NCBI GenBank assembly: GCA_050743125.1
Contig: JBOGEB010000039.1
Coordinates: 1 to 27,938, forward strand
Length of the DNA: 27,938 nt
Origin: JBOGEB01 sp050743125
GTDB lineage: Bacteria > Actinomycetota > Nitriliruptoria > Euzebyales > Egibacteraceae
Direction of reading: 5' to 3'
Made by a program: the position numbers and the translations under genes. Below are positions 15,333 to 22,104 of this stretch, piece after piece. Below the pieces are notes generated by a model. It was not told where the DNA came from. It saw only the letters and a program-made list of their open reading frames with translations, and ran no database searches. Numbering within the stretch: position 1 is the first letter of the stretch; the number at the start of each line of letters is the position of its first letter.

Positions 15333-15341
15333 TGTGGATAA
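15333..15341 (-). promoter_or_regulatory. TTATCCACA box upstream of the intact AbiEi-type gene
   Basis: On the minus strand TTATCCACA reads toward the gene and ends 45 bases before GTG 15287 and 54 before ATG 15278. It is the counterpart of the box at 2413-2421. CACAGT, a weak -10 look-alike, lies 7 bases before ATG 15278. Confidence 0.6.
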
Positions 15342-15346
15342 CTCCC

Positions 15347-15675
15347 GTGGCTGTGCCCGCAGACGGGCACCTGAGCGTGACGGACGTTGCCCGTCCGCGT
15401 CCGTGGGCCGCCTTCTGGTCGGGCAATCCTGGTTTCGGGCTGGGTGTGCTGCTCCGGGGAGCGTGGGACGTCATACTTCTACTGAAGGATTTCGCGGTCG
15501 ATCGACGCGTGGCCCCGAGAGCGAAGGCGCTCGCTGGGCGTGCGGTGGCCTACCTCGTCAGCCCGTTTGTTCGACCCGGCACTGGACCTCGTGCTGGTGC
15601 TCGGGCAGGCTGACGACCTTGGGGTCCTCGCCGCCCCTTGCGCTGGTGTTGGCCTTAGCCGGAGTAGAGGAATGA
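15347..15675 (+). pseudogene. DUF1232 (YkvA-like) membrane protein, two frameshifts
   Basis: Three short frames join into one DUF1232-like protein. LLKDFAVDRRVAPRAKALAG and VAYLVSP come from a frame starting at GTG 15347. After a shift near 15562-15568 the reading is FDPALDLVLVLGQADDLGVL. After another near 15632-15640 it is LALVLALAGVEE and stop. DUF1232 proteins are small, with a helical hairpin and a P-x-D-x-x-x-D-x-x-P-V-x-G-x-x-D-D core; function unknown. The final TGA overlaps the next ATG as ATGA, so the unit once formed an intact coupled gene pair. The gaps may be real mutations or indel errors. Confidence 0.65.
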
Positions 15676-15977
15676 GTAAAGGCGCACGGAAAAAGCGGGC
15701 TACCCGTCCCTGGCAGAACGCTGACGCGATGCGCGACATCGGCGATCTCCTCGCCCCGTCGCGATCTGACGACGAGCTGAAGTTCGAGGGCTACGAGGTC
15801 CAGCTCGTGGACGAGCACCGGGCAGTCAAGGACTACCTCTGCCCGGAGTGCGGAAACATCGTGCCCGCTGGTGAGGGTCACGTGGTCGTGTGGCCAGTGG
15901 GTGACTCTGACCTCCGCCGGCACTGGCACCGTCACTGCTGGCGCCTGGAGGTCAGGCGCAGCCGGAGTGCCCATTAG
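15672..15977 (+). CDS. small conserved zinc-binding-type protein
   Basis: The protein has 101 residues from ATG 15672, behind GTAGAGGA. The core reads YLCPECGNIVPAGEGHVVVW and then RRHWHRHCW: two CPxC-type cysteines plus a His-rich HWHxxCW, a likely zinc site. I recall a similar small actinobacterial protein (CPGCDQEIP...HVVAWP...RRHWHKACW), sometimes labelled ATP/GTP-binding protein, near the atp locus in Streptomyces. The function is unknown and I would not trust that label. It is coupled to the DUF1232 pseudogene by an ATGA overlap. Confidence 0.75.
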   Translation: MSKGARKKRATRPWQNADAMRDIGDLLAPSRSDDELKFEGYEVQLVDEHRAVKDYLCPECGNIVPAGEGHVVVWPVGDSDLRRHWHRHCWRLEVRRSRSAH

Positions 15978-16007
15978 CGTCCGCCTCGGGGAGCTTTGTG
16001 TCTTCGG

Positions 16008-16055
16008 CAGCGCCTGCATCCCGCCTCGCCTCGTTGCGTCTGTTCGCTGCTGCGA
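16008..16055. repeat. dispersed intergenic repeat, partial copy A
   Basis: The block beginning CGCCTGCATCCCG and continuing as TCGC-x2-CGTTGC-x-TCTG matches 18415-18465 closely. It sits in the gap between the small zinc-type protein and the IS982 remnant. Confidence 0.5.
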
Positions 16056-16101
16056 CGCGCGCGCAGACCGCAGCCTCGCGGGCAGCTTCTTCGTCGGACC
16101 T

Positions 16102-16849
16102 CTAGATGATTGCTTCCTATGTCGGGTTAGTGGTCGTAGGCGATCAGCGAGCGTTTGTCGGGCTGGTCGACCTGGCTGGTGCGGATCAGGTGATGGTCGG
16201 CGTCGAGCAGCGCGGCCAGGACCTCGCGCTCGCCGAGGTCGGCGTCGGCCAGCCCCCAGATGACCGGCATCCCGTCGGGCGCGCAGACCAGGTACAGCCG
16301 CATGCCCCAGAACCAGCGGGAGCGGGACGCGCAGCAGCCGTAGTTGGCCCAGCCGGCTAAATCCGAGCGTTTCACCGTCTGTCGGCTGGCTGCGCAGGGG
16401 GCCGGGGTGGAGTCGGCCAGCCGCACCCCCGTCGTGCCAGGACGGCGCGTCGGCCGCCACACGGCGGATGACCTCGGCCAACAGCGGCGCTGCCTTGCGC
16501 AGCCGCTTGTTGCACCCGGGCGCTTTGGGCAGGTGACCGAACAGGTGGCCCAGCCGCGTGTTGGCGAACCGGACCCAGCGGCGCTCTCAGTCGAACCCGA
16601 GCAGCGGCTGGGCGGCGGCCAGGCAGATCAGCTCGGGGTCGGTCAGCTGCGGGGGGCGTCTCATGCGCCGTCGGTCGGCGGGCAGGTCGTCGACCGTGAC
16701 GTAGCCTGCGGTGACGAGGTCGTCGAGGCAGGCGTCCACGCGGCCTCCAGAGTCGGCGTTGGTTGATAACGCCCGCTCTCGACGATCTCGTCTCGAAAGC
16801 CTCGTATCCACTACCAGTCACATCAACCACTTTGGAAGCAATCATCTAG
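16102..16849. mobile_element. IS982-family insertion sequence remnant with 16-bp inverted repeats
   Basis: The 16-base ends CTAGATGATTGCTTCC (16102-16117) and GGAAGCAATCATCTAG (16834-16849) are perfect inverted repeats enclosing a decayed transposase on the minus strand. The element is 748 bases, shorter than the roughly 1 kb I expect for IS982 family members, and the C-terminal third of the transposase is missing. I see no clear target duplication. It lies 80 bases upstream of the first cyclophilin. Confidence 0.75.
16127..16811 (-). pseudogene. IS982-family transposase, truncated with stop and frameshift
   Basis: Reading from GTG 16811, the N-terminal region (DDLVTAGYVTVDD, RRPPQLTDPELICLAAAQPL) leads to LLGFD, then an in-frame TGA at 16587-16589 where relatives read SERRW. 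The frame then continues (RRWVRFANTRLGHLFGHLPK) to a shift at a run of five Gs near 16427. It resumes as VRLADSTPAPCAASRQTVKR, SDLAGWANYG and FWGMRLYLVCAPDGMPV, with the first catalytic Asp in LADSTP. It stops at LIAYDH, before the remaining DDE residues, so it cannot be active. Confidence 0.8.
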
Positions 16850-16929
16850 CATCCCTAGAGACCCTCTCACCAGCGGCCGGGTCAGCGGGCAGGTGACCCG
16901 AGCGTTTCCATGTAGGTCACGGAGGTGAC

Positions 16930-17805
16930 GTGAGCGGCAAGCAGCACAAGCGTGAGCTCAGGCGACAGAAGGAGGCCGCGCGGGCTGCGGCCCGCCGCCA
17001 GGGGCGCCAGCGTACGATCGGCACCGTCCTGGTGATTGCGGTGGTGATTGTGATCGGCGGTGTGCTCGTGTTCTTCAGCGTCGATCGCCCCGTACCCCAA
17101 GCTGAGCCGACCGAGGCGCCCGCGGTGGTGCCCGCGGTCCCGACCGCCAGGCCAGGGCAGGCCGTCCCAGGCGCCACCAAGGCCACGGTCCGCAGTGACG
17201 CGCCGGTCGCCTGTGGGGCGACCGAGCCCGTGAACGTCGGCGATGCGCGGCCGACGTTCCCCGGCGGCCCCACCCGGGTATTGGAGTCCGGCAAGGACTA
17301 CCGCGCAGTGATTCAGACGTCCTGCGGTCGCGTGGTCGTGGACCTCTACGAGCGCCCGAGCCCAGTCACGGTGAACAGCTTCCTGTTCCTCGCGCAGCAG
17401 AGGTTCTTCGACGGGTTGGAGATCTTCCGCAACGCCACGACGATCGGTGCGCTCCAGACGGGCTCGGGCACAAACGATGCGTCCTGGGGCGTCGGCTACA
17501 CGATGCGCGACGAGCTCGAGGCCGCTCGATCCGAGGGCTACCCCGCGGGGTCGGTCGCGATGGCGAAAACCAGCGATCCCAACAGTGCTGGGAGCCAGTT
17601 TTTCTTCGTCTTCAACGATAAGTTCACTATTGCGCCGACGTATACAAAATTCGCAAAGGTCGTCGAGGGGTTGGACGTCCTCGGCAAGATCGGGGCGATT
17701 CCCGTGGACGGAGAGACCCCGAAACAGCGCATCTGGATCGAATCGGTCACGATCGAGTCGTCTCCGACCGGTGGGTCGGGAGCCCCCAGCCCGTCAGCAC
17801 GATAG
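16930..17805 (+). CDS. membrane-anchored cyclophilin-type peptidyl-prolyl isomerase
   Basis: This 291-residue protein has a basic N-terminus (1-27), one membrane helix (28-50), a Pro/Ala linker (54-80) and a cyclophilin domain (about 122-280), placed outside the membrane. Conserved parts are SCGRVVVDLYERPSPVTVNS, GSQFFFVFND and FAKVVEGLDVLGKI. The loop usually reading FHRxxxxFxxQGGD here reads IFRNATTIGALQTGSG, keeping the Arg and Gln but losing the His, so catalysis may be weaker. GTG 16930 follows GGAGG closely; the GGAG is the loop of a GTCAC/GTGAC stem (16916-16929). Codons between 17580 and 17670 are less GC-rich than the neighbours. Confidence 0.9.
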   Translation: MSGKQHKRELRRQKEAARAAARRQGRQRTIGTVLVIAVVIVIGGVLVFFSVDRPVPQAEPTEAPAVVPAVPTARPGQAVPGATKATVRSDAPVACGATEPVNVGDARPTFPGGPTRVLESGKDYRAVIQTSCGRVVVDLYERPSPVTVNSFLFLAQQRFFDGLEIFRNATTIGALQTGSGTNDASWGVGYTMRDELEAARSEGYPAGSVAMAKTSDPNSAGSQFFFVFNDKFTIAPTYTKFAKVVEGLDVLGKIGAIPVDGETPKQRIWIESVTIESSPTGGSGAPSPSAR

Positions 17806-17813
17806 GAGCAGCC

Positions 17814-18365
17814 ATGGAAGTCGCATGCGGCGGCAGCGTTCCTGAAGGGCACGGCCGGCCAAAGCAGAGCTACGAGCAGGCCAAGCAGGTGCTCGACGAC
17901 CGATCACGCCACCAGGCCACGATCACCACCTCCTGCGGCGAGATCGAGATCGAGTTGTACTCCGCTGAATCGCCCGTGACCGCGAACAACTTTGTGTTCC
18001 TGGCGAGTGCTGGGTTCTACGACGCCACGATCATTCACCGCGTGGTGCCCGGGTTCGTCATCCAGATGGGCGACCCGACCAGCACGGGCAGGGGTGGGCC
18101 GGGTTACCGTTTCGCCGACGAGCTCGCCGCCGCCCGAAACCGCGGCTACGCCAGGGGCACCGTGGCGATGGCGAATTCCGGGCCGGACACGAACGGCAGC
18201 CAGTTCTTCATCTGCCTGGCCGACGTCCGCCTGCCACCGAACTACGCGGTCTTCGGTGAGGTGACCGCCGGTATGGACGTTGTCGATCGCATCGCCGCCG
18301 TGCCTCTGCGCGGCTCCTCCCCGCTCCAGACCGTCTTCGTCGAGACGGTGCAGATGCGGGATTGA
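17814..18365 (+). CDS. cyclophilin-type peptidyl-prolyl isomerase
   Basis: This 183-residue cyclophilin begins 8 bases after the previous one, so the two form an operon and probably arose by duplication. It has no signal or membrane helix; the N-terminus starts MEVACGGSVPEGHG and should be cytoplasmic. The catalytic loop is canonical (IIHRVVPGFVIQMGDP), with NGSQFFICLAD and NYAVFGEVTAGMDVVDRI following. This copy looks the more likely to be fully active. AGGAGC precedes ATG 17814. Confidence 0.95.
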   Translation: MEVACGGSVPEGHGRPKQSYEQAKQVLDDRSRHQATITTSCGEIEIELYSAESPVTANNFVFLASAGFYDATIIHRVVPGFVIQMGDPTSTGRGGPGYRFADELAAARNRGYARGTVAMANSGPDTNGSQFFICLADVRLPPNYAVFGEVTAGMDVVDRIAAVPLRGSSPLQTVFVETVQMRD

Positions 18366-18403
18366 GCCAGGCACAGGGTTAGTGCACCGCCCGCAAAGTT
18401 CGT

Positions 18404-18515
18404 TGGCATTCTCCACGCGCCTGCATCCCGGATCGCGGCGTTGCTTCTGCGCTCGAGTTTCTCCAAGTCACGTCCTCCTCGCGCCTTGCGCTCCGGGCGC
18501 AGTCGCGCCCTTGAG
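18404..18515. repeat. dispersed intergenic repeat, copy B
   Basis: This GC-rich block lies in the gap after the cyclophilins. Landmarks TGGCATTC, TCGCGGCGT, CGCGCCTTG and CGGGCGCAGTCGCG recur in the same order and at nearly the same spacing at 22973-23075. Its early part (CGCCTGCATCCCG...) also matches 16008-16055. Immediately after it, 18519-18560 contains several GGGG/CCCC stems (CCCCAG...CTGGGG). I see no gene in 18366-18615. Confidence 0.6.
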
Positions 18516-18615
18516 TCATCGGGGGCGTCCCCAGGGTCCCCTCTGGGGTTCCGGACCCCCTCACAGCAGAACGAACTTCCCGCGCGGAGCACTGGCAAGG
18601 CCCCGCCAGGAGACG

Positions 18616-18996
18616 TCAGTCGTCGCGCTCCGGCTCCTCGGTGACGTCGAGGGGAGGGAGGTCGTCCAGGCCGATCCGCCGCTGCTTTTCCCCCTGCTGA
18701 TATTCGCGCATCCGCTTGGGATAGCCGACTTTGCGTGCGTCGTAGAGCGGCACCTTATGCTCAGCGCAAAGCGTGTGAGCCTGTCGCTCGTCCTTCACTG
18801 GGCGGCGGAGGAACTCCCCGTCTACCGCTACCAGACAGAGGGTCGTGGCGTAGATCGTTGTCTGCGGCTCAAGGTACCCCTCCACACCTTCCCGGTCGCG
18901 TAGGAACTGCGCCAGCTCCGCCAGGGTCCTCGCCGAGGGGCCAGCCACCCCGGGGATCTTTCTTCGCCTGCGCCGGAAGCGGTCGAAGAACCCCAT
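18616..18996 (-). CDS. conserved hypothetical protein
   Basis: This 126-residue soluble protein starts MGFFDRFRRRRRKIPG. The middle has LAQFLRDREGVEGYLEPQTT and TLCLVAVDGEFLRRPV, then YDARKVGYPKRMREYQQG. I recall similar short actinobacterial proteins with FDRFRR, a FVEPxT strand and VGYPxRMREYN, of no known function. There is no membrane segment. The start is supported by TACACT 7 bases upstream, consistent with a leaderless transcript. Confidence 0.8.
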   Translation of the reverse strand: MGFFDRFRRRRRKIPGVAGPSARTLAELAQFLRDREGVEGYLEPQTTIYATTLCLVAVDGEFLRRPVKDERQAHTLCAEHKVPLYDARKVGYPKRMREYQQGEKQRRIGLDDLPPLDVTEEPERDD

Positions 18997-19003
18997 GGAA
19001 TGG

Positions 19004-19009
19004 AGTGTA
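19004..19009 (-). promoter_or_regulatory. -10 box TACACT for leaderless gene at 18996
   Basis: On the minus strand TACACT ends 7 bases before the ATG at 18996, without a Shine-Dalgarno between. The -35 region is poor. Confidence 0.5.
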
Positions 19010-19163
19010 CGTGTCTATCCCGGAACGGTTCGGGATCGCTGCGGAGTGCACCGGCGCACGGAGCGCATACCCGCGCGTGCGCGATGCGGGCCGCGCCTAC
19101 ACTCGCGACCACCACCGAGTTCCCCTGAGCCAGATGACCCAACCAAGATTGTGGAGCTCTCGG

Positions 19164-19790
19164 ATGTTCACTGGAATCGTGGAGGAGCTCGGCCGGGTCC
19201 GGGCCGTCGAGCATGGTGACCGCGGCGCTCGGATGTCGATCGACTGCGCGACTGTTGTCGCCGACGCTCGTATCGGTGACTCGATCGCCGTCAATGGGTG
19301 CTGCGTCACGGTCACGGCGCTCCCGCCGGAGGGTGGATTCACCGCCGACCTGATGGGTGAGACCATGGCCCGGACGGCGCTCGGCGCGCTGGCCCCGCGC
19401 GCTCCGGTGAACCTCGAGCGGTCCCTCCGGGCGGACGGGCGGCTCGGTGGGCACCTCGTGCAAGGCCACGTCGATGGCGTTGCCGAGGTCCTCGCGGTCG
19501 AGCCACAAGGAGCCGGCTGGACGGTCATGCGCTTCTCGCTGCCGTCAGCCCTTCAGCGCTATGTGGTCGAGAAGGGGTCGATCACGGTCGACGGGGTCTC
19601 GCTGACGGTGATGGGAGTCGAGGCTCGCCCGCCGGGGTTCAGCCTCGGCCTGATCCCGCACACGCTCGCGGTCACCGCCTTCGGCCTTCGGGTGGTCGGC
19701 GACCTGGTCAACTTGGAGGTCGACGTCATCGCGAAGTACGTCGAGCGGCTGCTGACCGCCGGGCTGGAGACCCCCTACGGGAGATCCTGA
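19164..19790 (+). CDS. ribE: riboflavin synthase, alpha subunit
   Basis: It converts two 6,7-dimethyl-8-ribityllumazines to riboflavin plus a pyrimidinedione that is reused. The 208-residue protein has two lumazine-binding repeats: MFTGIVEELG with INGCCVTV-type residues in the first (1-97), and GGHLVQGHVDG with KGSITVDGVSLTV in the second (98-200). The start at ATG 19164 is fixed by the universal MFTGIVEE. No FMN riboswitch is seen upstream. A TACACT at 19098-19103 could be its -10 box. The other rib genes are not adjacent in the window. Confidence 0.97.
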   Translation: MFTGIVEELGRVRAVEHGDRGARMSIDCATVVADARIGDSIAVNGCCVTVTALPPEGGFTADLMGETMARTALGALAPRAPVNLERSLRADGRLGGHLVQGHVDGVAEVLAVEPQGAGWTVMRFSLPSALQRYVVEKGSITVDGVSLTVMGVEARPPGFSLGLIPHTLAVTAFGLRVVGDLVNLEVDVIAKYVERLLTAGLETPYGRS

Positions 19791-19984
19791 CCGCCAGCAC
19801 TGGAGGGGGACTCTCCACCCGGTTCCTGTCCATCTTGGCAGGTAAGGACAGGTAGCTACGTGGAGGATACTCACGCCCCCGCGCGGAAGAGTTGCTCTGG
19901 AAACGGACATCGTGGTACTACACCGGGCATAGACGAAAACCGGGGTGTCCCCGCACGTTTCGGGGCACTCTGGGGGGAGGTTCA
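19791..19984 (+). other. structured leader upstream of the glycine-rich wall protein
   Basis: CCTGTCC (19826-19832) pairs with GGACAGG about 14 bases on. Nearer the gene, CGGGG (19941-19945), CCCCG (19949-19953) and CGGGG (19961-19965) allow two exclusive hairpins, followed by a very strong ribosome site GGGGGGAGG at 19972-19980. The alternating pairing looks like an attenuator or RNA switch, but I recognise no known riboswitch class. Confidence 0.35.
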
Positions 19985-21091
19985 ATGGACATCGCCTCTG
20001 TGGAGCGACACGGCGCGCAGCGTGTCGCGAGACGCGCGCTCCTCATAGCGGGCGCGTTGTTTACGTTCTGCGCACTGCTTTTCTTGTACGCCAGATCTCT
20101 CCCCGCTGCCCACGCCGAGACACCTGCAGGCATCAGTCGCGTCGGCGCTGATGACACCAACAGCCAGATCAGGTACGTCAGCAGCGACTTCAGCGACACC
20201 GCTGACGCCTCTGACACCGCTGACACCAACGAAGTCAGCCACACCACCAAGAACCGTGGTGGCCGCAGCGTGGCCAGGGGTGGCGACGGCGGCAACGGCG
20301 GCCTGATCGGCGTCGGGGTCGGCGTGTGCCTGATCGTCGCCAACTGTGAGAATGTCGGCAGCGGCAACGCGGCCGGCGGCGATGGTGGCGACGCCAAGGT
20401 TGCCAAGGGCAAGGGCAAGGGCAAGGCATTCGGTGGCGACGGCGGCAACGGCGGCCTGATCGGCGTCGGCGTCGGCGTCTGCGCGGTCTTCGCTGACTGC
20501 GAGGATGTCGGCAGCGACAACGCGGCCGGCGGCGAGGGTGGCGACGCCACGGTTGGCAAGGGTACGGGCACTGGCACGGCCATTGGTGGCGACGGCGGCA
20601 ACGCCGGGCTGATCGGGGTCGGCGTCGGCGTCTGCGCGGTCTTGGCCGAATGCGACAACGTCGGCAGCGGCAACGCGTCCGGCGGCGATGGTGGCAAAGC
20701 CAAGGTTCGTGGCCGCGGTATAGCCATCGGTGGTGACGGTGGTAACGGCAGCCCGATCGGCATCGGCATCGGCCTGTGCCTCGTTATTGCCAAGTGCGAG
20801 AACGTCGGCAGTGGCAACGGAGCCGGCGGTCGTGGTGGTGACGCCAAGGTTATCTCGGACAAGGACGACGAGGACGAGGACAAGGACAAGGACGAGGACA
20901 AGGACAAGCCCAAGGACGAGGACAAGGACAAGGGCGACAAGGAGGAAGAGAAAGATGAGCCTCCTCTCGCCGAGACTGGTCAGTCCACAGCGCTGATCCT
21001 GGTGCTCGCACTACTCGTCCTGACACTCGGAGGAACCTTCCTCGCCGCTGCAAAGCGAGCCAACCGGCGTAATTCGGAGTTCACTGGATAG
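19985..21091 (+). CDS. secreted glycine-rich repeat protein with LAETG wall-sorting signal
   Basis: This 368-residue surface protein has a signal peptide with a hydrophobic core (about 18-35) and cleavage after AAHA near 44, followed by a Ser/Thr/Asp-rich stretch. Four repeats begin at residues 99, 150, 201 and 249 (spacing 51, 51, 48). Each has GGDGGNGG, a hydrophobic LIGVGVGVC strand, CxxxxxC (CLIVANC, CAVFADC, CAVLAEC, CLVIAKC), a VGSGNAAGG turn and a Lys/Gly or Thr/Gly linker. A Lys/Asp/Glu stalk (about 294-326) precedes LAETG at 328, a hydrophobic helix and a basic tail (KRANRR). LAxTG is the sortase E motif of actinobacteria, so it should be covalently attached to peptidoglycan. I do not recognise the repeat as a named family. 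The gene ends at a strong terminator. Confidence 0.85.
   Translation: MDIASVERHGAQRVARRALLIAGALFTFCALLFLYARSLPAAHAETPAGISRVGADDTNSQIRYVSSDFSDTADASDTADTNEVSHTTKNRGGRSVARGGDGGNGGLIGVGVGVCLIVANCENVGSGNAAGGDGGDAKVAKGKGKGKAFGGDGGNGGLIGVGVGVCAVFADCEDVGSDNAAGGEGGDATVGKGTGTGTAIGGDGGNAGLIGVGVGVCAVLAECDNVGSGNASGGDGGKAKVRGRGIAIGGDGGNGSPIGIGIGLCLVIAKCENVGSGNGAGGRGGDAKVISDKDDEDEDKDKDEDKDKPKDEDKDKGDKEEEKDEPPLAETGQSTALILVLALLVLTLGGTFLAAAKRANRRNSEFTG
20279..20860 (+). repeat. four coding repeats of about 153 bp
   Basis: GGDGGNGG-coding units start at 20279, 20432, 20585 and 20729. The first three are near-identical at DNA level around the ATCGGCGTC-GGCGTCGGCGT stretch, and the fourth is more divergent. The intervals of 153, 153 and 144 bases are all multiples of three. 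Confidence 0.9.
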
Positions 21092-21110
21092 CGCTCTACT
21101 TGACACTCCT

Positions 21111-21152
21111 CTCACTCCCTCAAGGCACTCGCCTTGAGGGAGTGAGTTTTTT
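21111..21152 (+). terminator. intrinsic terminator
   Basis: A perfect 16-base stem, CTCACTCCCTCAAGGC (21111-21126) with its complement (21131-21146), and an ACTC loop are followed by six Ts. It is 19 bases after the stop of the wall-protein gene. This is a textbook Rho-independent terminator, rare in such GC-rich DNA. Confidence 0.95.
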
Positions 21153-21670
21153 GGGCTCTTGTCACACGTCCGTGGGTGGCTGCTCCCCGTCTGCGCAGGC
21201 CGCAGCCTCTTCCTGCCCTGTCGTCGGCGTGCAGGCGTTGCGCAGACCTGTGGAGCCCGCCCACGGGTCGGCTCAGATCCTCGGCCATCCACTTTCCTGC
21301 GGGTCAGCGGGACGATTACGCCAGCGGACTCACCGCCCCGGCGGGGCAAGCCAGCGTCACGCCCCTTGTACCGGGCCGTCAGCCTCGCGCAACGGCCGGG
21401 TCAGGCGTCGAAAGCCTCGGTGGGGCCTGCGCGCGACGAGACGGACGCCGGGGACGTCACCTGCCGGTCACCGCGTCGCTGCCGCGTCGCGCGCGCAGCC
21501 GAGTTGTGACAGGTCAGGCCGGGAGCGGCCTCTGCTCGCTGACCGCAGGGACGCCCTGCCCTGCCCGGACAGGCCCGAGGCCACCCACGGATGCGTGAGA
21601 AGACCCGATTTTTGGTCGGAGGGCTGGGAAACTGCGGCACCGAAGAAAGGCCGGTGAGGCCGTGACGGGC
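21153..21670. other. 518-base non-coding block with extensive potential structure
   Basis: No frame here looks like a real protein. A long stem pairs 21170-21197 with 21239-21266 (CCGTGGG, GCTCC and GTCTGCGCA with their partners, 21 pairs). The same 5' strand (21164-21180) is also complementary at 15 of 17 positions to 21581-21597, so the two ends of a 430-base segment can pair. GCCCC-GGC-GGGGC (21335-21347) and AGGCCG/CGGCCT inside GGTCA/TGACC (about 21512-21544) add local stems. Near the mce stop, 21642-21661 gives a weak terminator on the minus strand. It does not match RNase P RNA, tmRNA or a cobalamin riboswitch by eye. Confidence 0.35.
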
Positions 21671-22090
21671 TCACCCGTCGGTCAGCGTCGGATCCTCTAC
21701 CAGCTCGACCAAGACACCCATGGCCCCTTTGGGGTGGAGGAACGCGACGGTGCAGCCTCGGGAGCCGGGCCGTGGATGGTCATCGACTAGCTGGACGCCG
21801 AGTTTCCTGAGGTCCTCGAGAGCCGCGGCGACGTCGGCAACGCCGTAGCCGACATGGTGTACGCCAGGGCCGTTGCGCTTGAGGAAGCGAGCAACCGGGG
21901 AGTCGGAGTGGACGGGCTCGAGTAGCTGGATGAAGCTGGGCCCGACTGCGAGCAGGGCCTCGCGCACACCGTCTCGCTCGACCTCTTCCCTGTGGACGAC
22001 TTCGGCGCCGTAGAGCCGCTGGTGATACTGGATCGCGGCCTCGAGGTTCTCGACGGCATATCCGACATGATCGATCCGTTGCAGCCTCAT
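21671..22090 (-). CDS. mce: methylmalonyl-CoA epimerase
   Basis: This 139-residue glyoxalase-fold (VOC) enzyme interconverts (R)- and (S)-methylmalonyl-CoA, linking propionyl-CoA carboxylase to methylmalonyl-CoA mutase. Metal ligands are visible: His8 (IDHVGYAV), His79 (VHHVGYGV) and Glu129 (VLVELVED). Other family features are FIQLLEP and a C-terminal FLHPKGAMG loop. I chose ATG 22090 over GTG 22096 because TATCCT lies 8 bases upstream, a leaderless layout. It faces away from the thiolase and meaB genes 2.5-4.5 kb along; I recall mce - thiolase - meaB as a conserved cluster in Streptomyces. Confidence 0.93.
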   Translation of the reverse strand: MRLQRIDHVGYAVENLEAAIQYHQRLYGAEVVHREEVERDGVREALLAVGPSFIQLLEPVHSDSPVARFLKRNGPGVHHVGYGVADVAAALEDLRKLGVQLVDDHPRPGSRGCTVAFLHPKGAMGVLVELVEDPTLTDG

Positions 22091-22098
22091 TGACACTG

Positions 22099-22104
22099 AG
22101 GATA
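22099..22104 (-). promoter_or_regulatory. -10 box TATCCT for leaderless mce
   Basis: On the minus strand TATCCT ends 8 bases before the ATG at 22090. There is no ribosome site between. Confidence 0.5.

Noticed and set aside
19010..19163. FMN riboswitch upstream of ribE
   Set aside because: The conserved RFN sequence blocks are absent; the region holds only a GC-rich leader and a TACACT hexamer.
21100..21657. 185-codon open frame after the wall protein
   Set aside because: It begins inside the terminator region, is Arg/Ser/Pro-rich without motif, and overlaps other equally long frames, as expected for non-coding GC-rich DNA.
21153..21670. RNase P RNA, tmRNA or a cobalamin riboswitch
   Set aside because: I looked on both strands for GAGGAAAGUC-type RNase P elements, tmRNA ends with the tRNA-like TTCGA loop, and the cobalamin B12 box GCCACTG. 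None is present. The only resemblance is AGGAAAGTGGATGG on the minus strand, which does not continue as RNase P.
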